10,599 bases of DNA. Origin: Micavibrio_A sp964423095 (lineage in GTDB: Bacteria; Pseudomonadota; Alphaproteobacteria; Micavibrionales; Micavibrionaceae). Location: NCBI GenBank assembly GCA_964423095.1, contig CAYRDI010000055.1, positions 1-10,599 on the forward strand, given 5' to 3'. The position numbers were made by a program, and so were the translations under genes. The notes beneath the pieces were generated by a model. It saw only the letters and a program-made list of their open reading frames with translations, did not search any database and had not been told where the DNA came from. Positions 1 to 7,455 of this stretch are shown here, piece after piece. Each line of letters begins with the position of its first letter. The first letter of the stretch is position 1.

Positions 1-2
1 CT

Positions 3-707
3 TTCATGGTTTCTGGGTTTGAGGGCGTCTCCATCCTCCCGCATGCAGGCCAGATGGTTGATTTGACGTTCCCCGTCCACATGGCAGGGGAAATCACGGG
101 CAGCGTCTTCATCAAAGACAAAGAAGGAAGAACCGAAGCATCGCATATGAAAGTTCAGTTGATCCCTGTGGATGGCAGATCCACGGACATTGCAACCGCC
201 ATCACCGCCGAAGACGGATATTATGAATTAAGCACCGTCCGCCCGGGAAACTATCTTTTGATCGTCAACCCGCAGGATGCACAGCGCGAAGACGCCGGCG
301 GCGGCGTTCCAAGATCCATACATATCGGCTATGAAGGGACGATGCTGTCTTCGACAGATTTTGAATTGCAGCGTGGCCGCAGACAGGTTGCCGTCAAAGT
401 CGAAGATTATAAAGGTAGCGATTTTAACAGACCGTTCTTTGCCATGGACACCGGCGGCCGCGAAGACAGAAGCCGTCTGGCCATGTTATTGGAAAAGATG
501 GTCGAACGAAAATTCAACGTCGATGCACAAGAGGGTCTTTCCCCGATCGCGATCGAAGGACACGAAAATCTCAAAGTCCTTCCGGGCGCGGACTGGGCGG
601 CCCATTACAATCGTTGCCAACAATTGAATGACGACCACATACCCTGCAAGCTGATCCTGTTTGTGCCGGACAGGGATGCGAACGTCACCAAAACCGCCCA
701 GAAATAA
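3..707 (+). CDS. C-terminal part of a protein with a carboxypeptidase-regulatory-like (Cna-B/SdrD-type) domain; 5' end outside window
   Basis: The reading frame is open from the left edge, and the first in-frame ATG (position 6) has no room for a ribosome binding site, so this is almost certainly the 3' end of a longer gene. Numbering from that ATG, residues about 28-90 look like a carboxypeptidase regulatory-like/Cna-B beta-sandwich: a 'GEITGSVF' strand, alternating hydrophobic strands, then 'AEDGYYELSTVRPGNYLLIV', the DGYY...PG.Y signature of these folds. The preceding 'LPHAGQMVDLTFPV' resembles the link between an outer-membrane barrel or usher-like body and such a domain; this is from memory of family patterns and is inference. 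Residues about 125-233 form a second, more charged region with a helix-like stretch (EDRSRLAMLLEKMVERKF) and two cysteines, about 13 residues apart, which I do not recognise. No membrane segment is visible in this part. A surface or envelope role is plausible but unproven. A hairpin with a T-run follows the stop immediately. Confidence 0.6.
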   Translation, partial: FMVSGFEGVSILPHAGQMVDLTFPVHMAGEITGSVFIKDKEGRTEASHMKVQLIPVDGRSTDIATAITAEDGYYELSTVRPGNYLLIVNPQDAQREDAGGGVPRSIHIGYEGTMLSSTDFELQRGRRQVAVKVEDYKGSDFNRPFFAMDTGGREDRSRLAMLLEKMVERKFNVDAQEGLSPIAIEGHENLKVLPGADWAAHYNRCQQLNDDHIPCKLILFVPDRDANVTKTAQK

Positions 708-738
708 TTTTGCGCAGCAGCGTAAAAAGTTATTTTTT
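704..738 (+). terminator. Likely intrinsic terminator after the first gene
   Basis: Positions 708-715 (TTTTGCGC) pair with 720-727 (GCGTAAAA) around the 4-base loop AGCA, with one G-T wobble. The stem can be extended by 704-707 (ATAA) with 730-733 (TTAT) across a 2-base bulge. A run of T (733-738) follows directly. The hairpin overlaps the stop codon at 705-707, which suits termination of the upstream gene before the GDH promoter. The stem is AT-rich, so efficiency is uncertain. Confidence 0.55.
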
Positions 739-775
739 AGCCATATTTAACAACAAGATAACATTCCATTCCCCT

Positions 776-825
776 TGCCTTAACATCCGGTAAGGCATAG
801 GGTATAGTCACGTGCCTTAACCCTA
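776..825 (+). promoter_or_regulatory. Operator-like repeat cluster over the GDH promoter
   Basis: The heptamer TGCCTTA occurs at 776-782 and 813-819, with its perfect inverse TAAGGCA at 791-797. The two direct copies share nine bases (TGCCTTAAC). A further inverted pair, TAGGGT (798-803) and ACCCTA (820-825), interlocks with it. Relative to the predicted promoter, the three heptamers cover the -35 box, the spacer and the start point, which is where a repressor or dimeric regulator would bind. No known regulator consensus was recognised. Confidence 0.45.
780..808 (+). promoter_or_regulatory. Predicted sigma70-type promoter of the NAD-GDH gene
   Basis: A -35 box TTAACA (780-785, 5 of 6 to TTGACA) and a -10 box TATAGT (803-808, 5 of 6 to TATAAT) are separated by exactly 17 bases. 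Transcription would start near 815, giving a leader of about 23 bases before the ATG at 838. It lies just downstream of the predicted terminator of the preceding gene, so GDH appears to be its own transcription unit. The assignment rests on sequence match alone. Confidence 0.55.
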
Positions 826-837
826 GAGTCGTATCCG

Positions 838-3800
838 ATGTCCAAATCTCCCTACGCCGAAATCCTGAAACATTTTCCTGCCAAAACGCCCGCCGCCGTA
901 AAAGATTTTGCCGAAAAATACCTGGCAAAAATACCGCAAGGCGATATGACGCAAATGGATTCGCAAACATTGGCGAGAACAATCGAAAATCACTGGAATC
1001 TTTTGAAAAACAAAAAGGGAAAGATTCCTTCCATTCATATCTATACGCCAATCGAAAACAAAGACGGATGGACGTCGGGGCGCACGATCATCGACATCGT
1101 CCACAATGATATGGCGTTTTTGATTGATTCGATCGTCGCCGAAGTGGTCCGCCACGGACAATTGATCCAGACACTGATCCATCCAATTCTGAACATCCGC
1201 TACGATAAAAAAGAGATCAAGGGCGTTGAAAAGGATTTTGCGCCGGGACTGCATCGCACGTCTTTTTCGCACATCGAATTGCGTGGCATCATCAGCGATG
1301 CGCAATGCGAAGAATTGCGCATGGGTCTGCTCAGCGTTATTGAAGATGTCGGTTGTGCGACATCCGATTGGGTACAGATGAAGGAAATGTTGCGTCAGGC
1401 ACAAAAACAGCTGAGCCTCGCACCTTCAAAATATGATGATTACCTGATCGAAGAATATCAGGCTTTTTTGGAATATCTTTACGACAATAATTTTACCCTG
1501 TTGGGCTACCGCGAATATAAATTCGTTGAAAAGAACGGAAAACTGGCGAGCGAAACGGTCAAGGGCAAAAGCATGGGGCTTTTGAGCGACGAAACCAAAC
1601 CCGTTTACGTTAACAATGCACGCGCCGGCCTTTCCGATCCGCAACAAAAACTTCGCCGGGGGCAGGAGCCGCTTTCCATTTCCAAGGTCAACCGCCATTC
1701 CACCGTACACCGCCGCGTACCGATGGATGCGGTGGCGGTTAAAACCTTCGATAAAAAAGGGAATGTCACCGGTGAAATGCTGTTTATAGGACTTTTCACA
1801 TCTGTTACCTATTCGCGCAGCGTCAGCGACATTCCCTATTTGCGTGTTAAAATCCAGAACGTCACAAACCGGACGCAATTTGTCCCCGGCAGCCATGACC
1901 GCCGCGCCCTGCGCCATATTATGGAGAAATATCCGCGGGATGAAGTGCTCCAGATCGAGGAAGACCTTCTCTACAAACACGCGACCAGCATTTTGCGCCT
2001 TCAGGAACGCCCTAGAATCGCGCTCTATACACGCACAGATCCTTTCGGCCGTTACATTTCATGCCTTGTTTATGTCCCGCGCGACCGCCACGAAACGCGC
2101 CTGCGCCTGCGGATGCAACATATTCTGGAACAGGAACTCGGCGGGCAATGCACGAATTATCAGGTCACGCAGGATGATTCACCGCTTGCCCGGGTGATGT
2201 TCAACATCGACATCAACCATTTGGAAAAAACCCCGAAATATGATTCCGCCGCGATCGAAACCAAGCTGGAAGCGGCGGGACGTTTATGGTCCGAACAGTT
2301 GCGCGATGCGATGGAGCAGGCAAAACTGGATCAAACCTACACCAATCGCATCGTTCAGACATACGGGAATGCGTTTGAAGTGGGGTATCACGAACGGTAC
2401 GAACCGAAATCCGCGATTCACGACATCCGCAAGATCGAAGAAGTTTTGAAATCCGGAAAAATCGCGCTGGACCTTTACCGTCCGCATGATTGCGAACAAA
2501 GCCGCGTCCGGTTCAAGGTTTACAGCCCCGAAAAACCGATCACATTATCCGATATTCTTCCTGTTCTCGAAAACATGGGTTTCCAGGTGATTGCCGAATT
2601 ACCGTTCGAAGTCCACCCAGCCCGCGCAAAAACCGTGATCTGGATTCACGACTTCCTGATGGAACGCGCTTCCCACGGGGCCATGCCGCCGATCAAGGAC
2701 ATCAAGGCCGTGTTCGAAGAAGCCTTTGACCGTATCTGGGACAAGGACATGGAAAATGACGGTTTGAACAAACTCGTCCTGCGCGCCGCCATGAACTGGC
2801 GCGAAATCACCATTCTGCGCACATACCTGCGTTATCTGCGTCAGGTGGGCTTGCACTACAGCCGCGAATATATCGAAAGCACGCTGGCCGGAAATCCGAA
2901 AATCGCCACCAGCATCGTCAAATTGTTCCTAAGCCTCTTTGATCCCGCGCTGAAAGGCCAGAATGAAAGCCATGCGGCGGGATACGCCGTGGAGATCGAC
3001 CATGCGCTTGAAGCCGTGGATTCGATCGACCAGGACAAAATCCTGCGCTCCGTCACGGCGGTGGTGAATGCAAGCCTGCGCACCAACTATTTTCAAAAAA
3101 CCAAGGACGGCCTGCCCAAATCCTACCTTTCTATCAAGCTGGACAGCCGCAAGATTGATGATTTACCGGAACCCCGCCCTTTCCGTGAAATATTTATTTA
3201 TTCCCCGCGTGTCGAAGGTGTTCACCTCCGCATGGATAAAATCAGCCGCGGCGGCATCCGCTGGTCCGACCGTCACGAAGATTTCCGCACCGAAGTGCTG
3301 GGCCTGATGAAGGCGCAGCAGGTCAAGAATTCCGTGATCGTGCCGATGGGAGCAAAGGGCGGTTTCGTGGTGAAACAACCCCCGACCGCAGGCGGTCGCC
3401 CCGCCTATCTGGCCGAAGGGATCGAATGCTATAAAATCTTTATCCGCGGCCTTTTGGACATCACGGACAACAATATCGGCAACAAGATTGTTCCGCCAAA
3501 AGACGTTGTGCGCCGTGATTCCGATGATCCATATCTGGTCGTCGCCGCGGACAAGGGCACGGCAACCTTTTCCGACATTGCCAATGCCATTTCCATCGAA
3601 TACGGCCACTGGCTGGGCGATGCGTTCGCCTCCGGCGGATCGGCGGGATACGATCACAAGAAAATGGGGATCACAGCCAAAGGCGCATGGGAATCCGTCA
3701 AACGCCATTTCCGTGAATTGAACCACGACATACAGAAACAGGATTTCGATGTTGTCGGTGTTGGCGATATGGGGGGTGATGTGTTCGGAAACGGCATGAT

Positions 3801-5670
3801 GCTTTCCGAACATATTCGCCTGATCGGCGCGTTCAACCACCTTCATATCTTCTGCGATCCCGATCCGGATCCCAAAAAAACATTTGATGAACGTGTGCGT
3901 TTGTTCAACGATGTTAAAGGCTGGGATGAATACAACGTAAAACTTTTGTCCAAGGGCGGAAAGATTTTCTCCCGCGCGGAAAAAAGCCTCCAACTCACCC
4001 CGGAAATCCAGAAACTGTTTGACCTGCCGCGGGAGCGTGTAACCCCGTCCGAACTGATTCAGGCAATGCTGCGCGCTCGCACAGACCTGCTCTGGTTCGG
4101 CGGAATCGGCACCTATATCAAGGCATCAAAAGAAACGCACGCCGACGTCGGCGATAAATCCAATGACGGGCTGCGTATCAACGCATCGGAAATCCGTGCA
4201 AAGGTTTTGGGCGAAGGGGCAAACCTCGCCATCACCCAGCGCGGGCGGATCGAATATGCCGAAAACGGCGGCCGCCTGAACGCCGACTTCATCGATAATT
4301 CCGGCGGTGTCGATTGTTCCGACCACGAAGTCAACATCAAGATCTTGATGAACGACATCATGGGCAAAAAGGACAACAATATTGACACAAAGAAACGTGA
4401 TAAGATGCTGGCAGGAATGACGGATGATGTCTCCCACCTTGTTTTGCGCGACAATTACCAGCAATCGCAGGCGATCAGCCTCATGGAATTGCAGGCACCG
4501 GAAATGTTGCCCGAACATGCTGCTCTCATTTCCGAACTCGAACGCAAAGTCGGGCTCAACCGCGCTTTGGAATGCCTGCCAGACGAAGAAACCATCCAGA
4601 ACAGATTGCGTCAGGGACATGGCCTGACACGGCCGGAGCTTGCCACGCTGCAGGCCCACGCCAAAATCACCTTCACATGGGATCTTCTGGACAGCGATAT
4701 TCCGGACAGCAAAGCCATGGAAGGCCGCCTGATCCGCTACTTTCCGAAAATGCTTGGCGATAAGTATGAAAAGGAAATCAAGGGCCACCGTCTGAAAAAC
4801 GAAATCATCTGCACCACACTGGCCAGCAGCATGATCAACCGCATGGGCCCGACCTTCGTCCGCGAACGGATGGCAAAAAGCAACGCCATGCCCGCCGATG
4901 TGGCCAAGGCCTACATCATCGTCCGTGAAGCCTTCGGGCTCCGTCATCTCTGGCGTGATATAGAGGCGATGGACAACAAAATCCCCGCCATGGTGCAACT
5001 GAAATCCTACCGCGAAATCGCGCACATGACCGAACATACGGTGGCGTGGTTGCTTGGTCGCGGCGGCAAAAAGCTGGACATCAACCGTGACATCGCAATG
5101 TTTGAAGACGGCGTTGGAAAATTACGTGATCGGTACGAAGACTATGTCACGGCGGGGCTACTCGGCCTCATCAAACAAACCATTCGCGCCCATGTTGCGG
5201 ATGGCCTTCCCGAAACGCTTGCAAAGGACATTGCCCTGATGCCCGTGCTGTCTTCGGCCTGCGACATTATCCGGATCGCGGGGGCGCAAAAGGCCGACCT
5301 GATCCTGATCGCAAAAATCTATTTCGAACTGGGCGAAGCATTTCATCTGGACTGGATGCGTACACAGGCGGGATACCTGCCCGCCAACGACCACTGGTCT
5401 GCCGAAGCACTGGACGGCGTTATCGACAATCTCTACACCGCACAAGCCGGCCTGACGATCAAGGTTTTGAAAGACATGACGGCCAGCCTTTCAGGCAAGA
5501 AAAAATCCGGTGCGGAAAAAGGTTCGATCGTTTCCCGCTGGATGTCCGAACACGGGCACGAGGCAAAAGCACTGGAGCCTGTATTCATTGACCTGCGCAA
5601 AGCCGGAAGCCTCGATCTGCCGATGTTGATGATCGCCGAACAAAAACTGCGCAGCTTGTATGCGGCCTAG
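838..5670 (+). CDS. gdhB: NAD-specific glutamate dehydrogenase, large (about 180 kDa) type
   Basis: This enzyme oxidatively deaminates glutamate to 2-oxoglutarate and ammonia with NAD+, a cytoplasmic catabolic entry into the TCA cycle. At 1610 residues it has the usual length of the large bacterial NAD-GDH family (Bac_GDH; gdhB in Pseudomonas, gdhZ in Caulobacter). The first 700 or so residues correspond to the regulatory ACT-like/PAS-like region known in this family. Catalytic-domain landmarks are visible: ISRGGIRWSDR (802-812), PMGAKGGF with the expected catalytic lysine K840, the Rossmann segment GVGDMGGDVFGNG (974-986), and further on GGIGTYIKAS, GEGANLAITQRGRIEYA and DNSGGVDCSDHEVNIKI. 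The C-terminal helical region runs to the end without a break, so the gene looks intact. The ATG at 838 has only a weak TAGAG (824-828) as Shine-Dalgarno. Small departures from the motifs I remember are GDMGGD where GDMSGD is usual and WFGGIGTY where WNGGIGTY is usual. The gene has its own promoter and ends convergently on the next gene, sharing CTAG. Confidence 0.96.
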   Translation: MSKSPYAEILKHFPAKTPAAVKDFAEKYLAKIPQGDMTQMDSQTLARTIENHWNLLKNKKGKIPSIHIYTPIENKDGWTSGRTIIDIVHNDMAFLIDSIVAEVVRHGQLIQTLIHPILNIRYDKKEIKGVEKDFAPGLHRTSFSHIELRGIISDAQCEELRMGLLSVIEDVGCATSDWVQMKEMLRQAQKQLSLAPSKYDDYLIEEYQAFLEYLYDNNFTLLGYREYKFVEKNGKLASETVKGKSMGLLSDETKPVYVNNARAGLSDPQQKLRRGQEPLSISKVNRHSTVHRRVPMDAVAVKTFDKKGNVTGEMLFIGLFTSVTYSRSVSDIPYLRVKIQNVTNRTQFVPGSHDRRALRHIMEKYPRDEVLQIEEDLLYKHATSILRLQERPRIALYTRTDPFGRYISCLVYVPRDRHETRLRLRMQHILEQELGGQCTNYQVTQDDSPLARVMFNIDINHLEKTPKYDSAAIETKLEAAGRLWSEQLRDAMEQAKLDQTYTNRIVQTYGNAFEVGYHERYEPKSAIHDIRKIEEVLKSGKIALDLYRPHDCEQSRVRFKVYSPEKPITLSDILPVLENMGFQVIAELPFEVHPARAKTVIWIHDFLMERASHGAMPPIKDIKAVFEEAFDRIWDKDMENDGLNKLVLRAAMNWREITILRTYLRYLRQVGLHYSREYIESTLAGNPKIATSIVKLFLSLFDPALKGQNESHAAGYAVEIDHALEAVDSIDQDKILRSVTAVVNASLRTNYFQKTKDGLPKSYLSIKLDSRKIDDLPEPRPFREIFIYSPRVEGVHLRMDKISRGGIRWSDRHEDFRTEVLGLMKAQQVKNSVIVPMGAKGGFVVKQPPTAGGRPAYLAEGIECYKIFIRGLLDITDNNIGNKIVPPKDVVRRDSDDPYLVVAADKGTATFSDIANAISIEYGHWLGDAFASGGSAGYDHKKMGITAKGAWESVKRHFRELNHDIQKQDFDVVGVGDMGGDVFGNGMMLSEHIRLIGAFNHLHIFCDPDPDPKKTFDERVRLFNDVKGWDEYNVKLLSKGGKIFSRAEKSLQLTPEIQKLFDLPRERVTPSELIQAMLRARTDLLWFGGIGTYIKASKETHADVGDKSNDGLRINASEIRAKVLGEGANLAITQRGRIEYAENGGRLNADFIDNSGGVDCSDHEVNIKILMNDIMGKKDNNIDTKKRDKMLAGMTDDVSHLVLRDNYQQSQAISLMELQAPEMLPEHAALISELERKVGLNRALECLPDEETIQNRLRQGHGLTRPELATLQAHAKITFTWDLLDSDIPDSKAMEGRLIRYFPKMLGDKYEKEIKGHRLKNEIICTTLASSMINRMGPTFVRERMAKSNAMPADVAKAYIIVREAFGLRHLWRDIEAMDNKIPAMVQLKSYREIAHMTEHTVAWLLGRGGKKLDINRDIAMFEDGVGKLRDRYEDYVTAGLLGLIKQTIRAHVADGLPETLAKDIALMPVLSSACDIIRIAGAQKADLILIAKIYFELGEAFHLDWMRTQAGYLPANDHWSAEALDGVIDNLYTAQAGLTIKVLKDMTASLSGKKKSGAEKGSIVSRWMSEHGHEAKALEPVFIDLRKAGSLDLPMLMIAEQKLRSLYAA

Positions 5671-6368
5671 TGATAGCGTGGTTTTGGGGGATGGTTTCCG
5701 TGGGGAATGCCCACGCTCGCCAACGCATTTGTTGCACGGTCGATCATAATCTGCCCCGCGCTTCGACGCCATCCAGCATGAAATTTATGCGTGGCGATTT
5801 TATAATAATCGGCGGCAGAGATGGAATCACTGTGGACGATATCAACACTGTCCAGAGATCCGCCCTGTTCATGCGCTTTTTCTGCAAGGGACAATAGATA
5901 ATTTTTAACCCTGCGGAACGGAATCGCCGTTACAGCCAGCATGCCTTTTTGCGCGGATTCAGAAAAGTTTATGCTGATCGTCTGCACGACCCCCGTTGCT
6001 CTCGCCACAAGGTCTTCACTCTCGAAAACAGCACGTCTCTCGAATTCGTTCAGGTGATCCAGATGCCCCTTGTTAAGCTGTGTCGTACGATCCGCGATTT
6101 CGTCACGGATTTCTTTTAAAACGACTAAATCTTTTTCAATCAAGGGACTGCATTGATCATCGAATTTCCAGACATTGGCGGCCTGAGAAAAGGCTTCGGA
6201 CGGCACTCTACCGGGTGATAGAATTTTTCTATCTTCTATGATTGCCCCAAGATTGGCAGGATGAACGCCAACATCGATTCCGGGTAAATGGAGCGTTACG
6301 ATCGCCGTCACCTCGCGATGTGTTGCTCTATGAACGATTTCCTTGGTTCTATCGCCTAAAAACATCAT
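5667..6368 (-). CDS. Hypothetical protein, 233 residues, unrecognised
   Basis: I do not recognise the family. The gene is supported by a near-perfect AGGAGG (minus strand, 6373-6378) before tandem ATG codons at 6368 and 6365, with spacers of 4 and 7 bases; the second ATG is the better spaced. It fills the whole gap between GDH and ubiA and has no serious competitor on the other strand. No signal peptide or membrane span is visible, so it is probably soluble and cytoplasmic. Alternating beta-like stretches (TAIVTLHLPGIDVGVHP; TGVVQTISINF; GMLAVTAIPF) and amphipathic helices (LIEKDLVVLKEIRDEIADRT; VKNYLLSLAEKAHEQ) suggest an alpha/beta protein. The C-terminal third is rich in histidine, ending in a basic proline-rich tail. 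Spot counts put G+C at about 40-48%, somewhat below the catalytic part of GDH (up to 65%), which could mean weaker constraint or acquisition. It lies 62 bases downstream of ubiA on the same strand and could be cotranscribed with it. Confidence 0.72.
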   Translation of the reverse strand: MMFLGDRTKEIVHRATHREVTAIVTLHLPGIDVGVHPANLGAIIEDRKILSPGRVPSEAFSQAANVWKFDDQCSPLIEKDLVVLKEIRDEIADRTTQLNKGHLDHLNEFERRAVFESEDLVARATGVVQTISINFSESAQKGMLAVTAIPFRRVKNYLLSLAEKAHEQGGSLDSVDIVHSDSISAADYYKIATHKFHAGWRRSAGQIMIDRATNALASVGIPHGNHPPKPRYH

Positions 6369-6372
6369 TACG

Positions 6373-6378
6373 CCTCCT
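6373..6378 (-). promoter_or_regulatory. Strong Shine-Dalgarno of the 233-residue hypothetical gene
   Basis: The minus strand reads AGGAGG, then CGTA, then ATGATG. Spacing is 4 bases to the first ATG and 7 to the second. This is the best ribosome binding site in the window and the main reason to accept the gene. Confidence 0.8.
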
Positions 6379-6430
6379 GCACAAATTACTTATGCAACAA
6401 AAACATATCTGTAATGTATTTCAAGTATTT

Positions 6431-7345
6431 TTATAATCCGGATGTCAAAAAACTGAGGAGAAAAAGTAAGCCGCAATATTTGTTCGATTTGAACCAGTAG
6501 AGCGAACTGGCCCGGTCATGCGGCCGCCAGCGGACAACCTGTAACAACAACTGAACACCGGGCAGCAGGATCAACCCTTGCGATAAAATGCTGGCGTCCA
6601 TCAAAAACAGCGTGATCGCCATACAAACCCAGCATAGCGCGTAAAACGCGCCCACCCATGTCTTGCTGCGCTCCCCGAACAATAGGGCCGTGGATTTGAT
6701 GCCGATGATCTGGTCATCATCGCGGTCCTGATGCGCGTAGATGGTATCGTACCCCAGCGTCCAGAAAAACGCGCCGATATACACAAGAAATGCCTGCCAC
6801 GACAAGGTTCCCGTCACCGCCGCCCATCCCATCAGGACACCGAAATTAAAGGTGATTCCCAAAAATGCCTGCGGCCACCACGTAATCCGTTTCATGTAGG
6901 GATAGGTCACAACAAAAGCCATCGAAAAGAGGCCGAGCCAAAAGGTCAATGCCGAAGTCTGGACAAGAATGACAAGCCCGATGAAGAGCAAAATAAAAAG
7001 AAAAAAAACCGCCTGCCACGGTTTGATCTGGCCGGAGGCCAGCGGACGGATTTTCGTGCGCTCCACCCTGGCATCCAGATCCTTGTCCCACAAATCGTTG
7101 ATCACACAACCCGCGCCGCGCATCACAATGGCCCCGATGAAAAAAAGCACCATCAAATACCAGTCATACCCGGAAAGCCCGTTGACCCCGCCGGCGGCCA
7201 GTGTGATTCCCCACCATCCGGGCAACAACAAAAGCCACCAGCCAATCGGCCGGTCGAGGCGCATCAAAAGCCCGTACGGGCGTGCCGCGGGTGGCAGCTT
7301 TTCAAGGATGTCAAACCTGATATCGGTAAAGGCCATGGGATCCAT
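6431..7345 (-). CDS. ubiA: 4-hydroxybenzoate polyprenyltransferase
   Basis: UbiA attaches the polyprenyl chain to 4-hydroxybenzoate in the inner membrane, the first membrane-bound step of ubiquinone synthesis. The 304-residue product has about eight or nine hydrophobic spans and both Asp-rich motifs that bind Mg-diphosphate: NDLWDKDLDARVERTKIRP (83-101; N83, D84, D87, D91) and YDTIYAHQDRDDDQIIGIKS (199-218). The N-terminal LMRLDRPIGWWLLLLPGWWG matches the family's usual RLdrPiG...lPt.W opening. The ATG at 7345 is directly preceded by an in-frame TAA, so the start is there or at the Met at 7336; neither has a convincing Shine-Dalgarno, and a GGAGG at 7366-7370 is about 20 bases away, too far to serve. 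The length is normal. Divergent pairing with rsmE is familiar in Alphaproteobacteria. It supplies the quinone of the respiratory chain to which the cox genes to the right contribute. Confidence 0.95.
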   Translation of the reverse strand: MDPMAFTDIRFDILEKLPPAARPYGLLMRLDRPIGWWLLLLPGWWGITLAAGGVNGLSGYDWYLMVLFFIGAIVMRGAGCVINDLWDKDLDARVERTKIRPLASGQIKPWQAVFFLFILLFIGLVILVQTSALTFWLGLFSMAFVVTYPYMKRITWWPQAFLGITFNFGVLMGWAAVTGTLSWQAFLVYIGAFFWTLGYDTIYAHQDRDDDQIIGIKSTALLFGERSKTWVGAFYALCWVCMAITLFLMDASILSQGLILLPGVQLLLQVVRWRPHDRASSLYWFKSNKYCGLLFLLSFLTSGL

Positions 7346-7373
7346 TTAACGCCAGATGATAAAAACCTCCAAG

Positions 7374-7391
7374 AGGGTTTTAAGGGTTTTA
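7374..7391. repeat. Perfect 9-bp tandem repeat in the ubiA-rsmE divergent intergenic region
   Basis: AGGGTTTTA occurs twice head to tail (7374-7382 and 7383-7391). Inverse-like relatives flank it: AAAACCT (7362-7368), which can pair with the first copy, and AAAACACCC (7397-7405), which can pair with the second with a bulge. It lies between two divergent starts and so may be a regulatory site, but no regulator is identifiable. Confidence 0.5.
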
Positions 7392-7419
7392 TGAGAAAAC
7401 ACCCCCAAACAGAATTTTC

Positions 7420-7447
7420 TTGGCCCCGGCCGTGAAGTGGATATGAT
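7420..7447 (+). promoter_or_regulatory. Possible rsmE promoter
   Basis: A -10-like TATGAT (7442-7447, 5 of 6) lies 16 bases after a -35-like TTGGCC (7420-7425, 4 of 6). The predicted start, near 7454, would be almost at the rsmE ATG (7456), giving an essentially leaderless message. This agrees with the lack of a Shine-Dalgarno before rsmE, but the -35 match is weak. Confidence 0.35.
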
Positions 7448-7455
7448 CGCCCCCC

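Noticed and set aside
780..794. CtrA-type site (TTAA-N7-TTAA) near the GDH promoter
   Set aside because: The second half reads TAAG, only half matching; the inverted heptamer explains the bases better.
791..825. RNA pseudoknot formed by TAAGGCA/TGCCTTA and TAGGGT/ACCCTA
   Set aside because: The crossing loops would be zero bases long, so both full stems cannot form together, and the predicted transcript starts downstream of the 5' arms.
3163..5037. Long open frames on the minus strand inside the GDH gene (276 and 303 residues)
   Set aside because: They lie wholly antisense to a clearly conserved enzyme, their products resemble no family, and they look like codon-bias shadows.
5699..5715. 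Hairpin CGTGGG-GAATG-CCCACG just after the GDH stop, considered as a GDH terminator
   Set aside because: No T-run follows, and it lies inside the coding part of the opposite gene; an alternative pairing (5675-5681 with 5711-5717) competes with it.
5670..5897. A 75-residue plus-strand frame after GDH
   Set aside because: It is antisense to the hypothetical gene, which has a much better ribosome binding site.
6379..6430. Promoter for the hypothetical gene in its AT-rich upstream gap
   Set aside because: A TTGAAA (minus strand, 6424-6419) is present, but no -10 box lies at a workable distance.
6731..7435. A 234-residue open frame on the plus strand across ubiA
   Set aside because: It is antisense to the conserved ubiA motifs, and its product is low-complexity, rich in K, P, H and Q.
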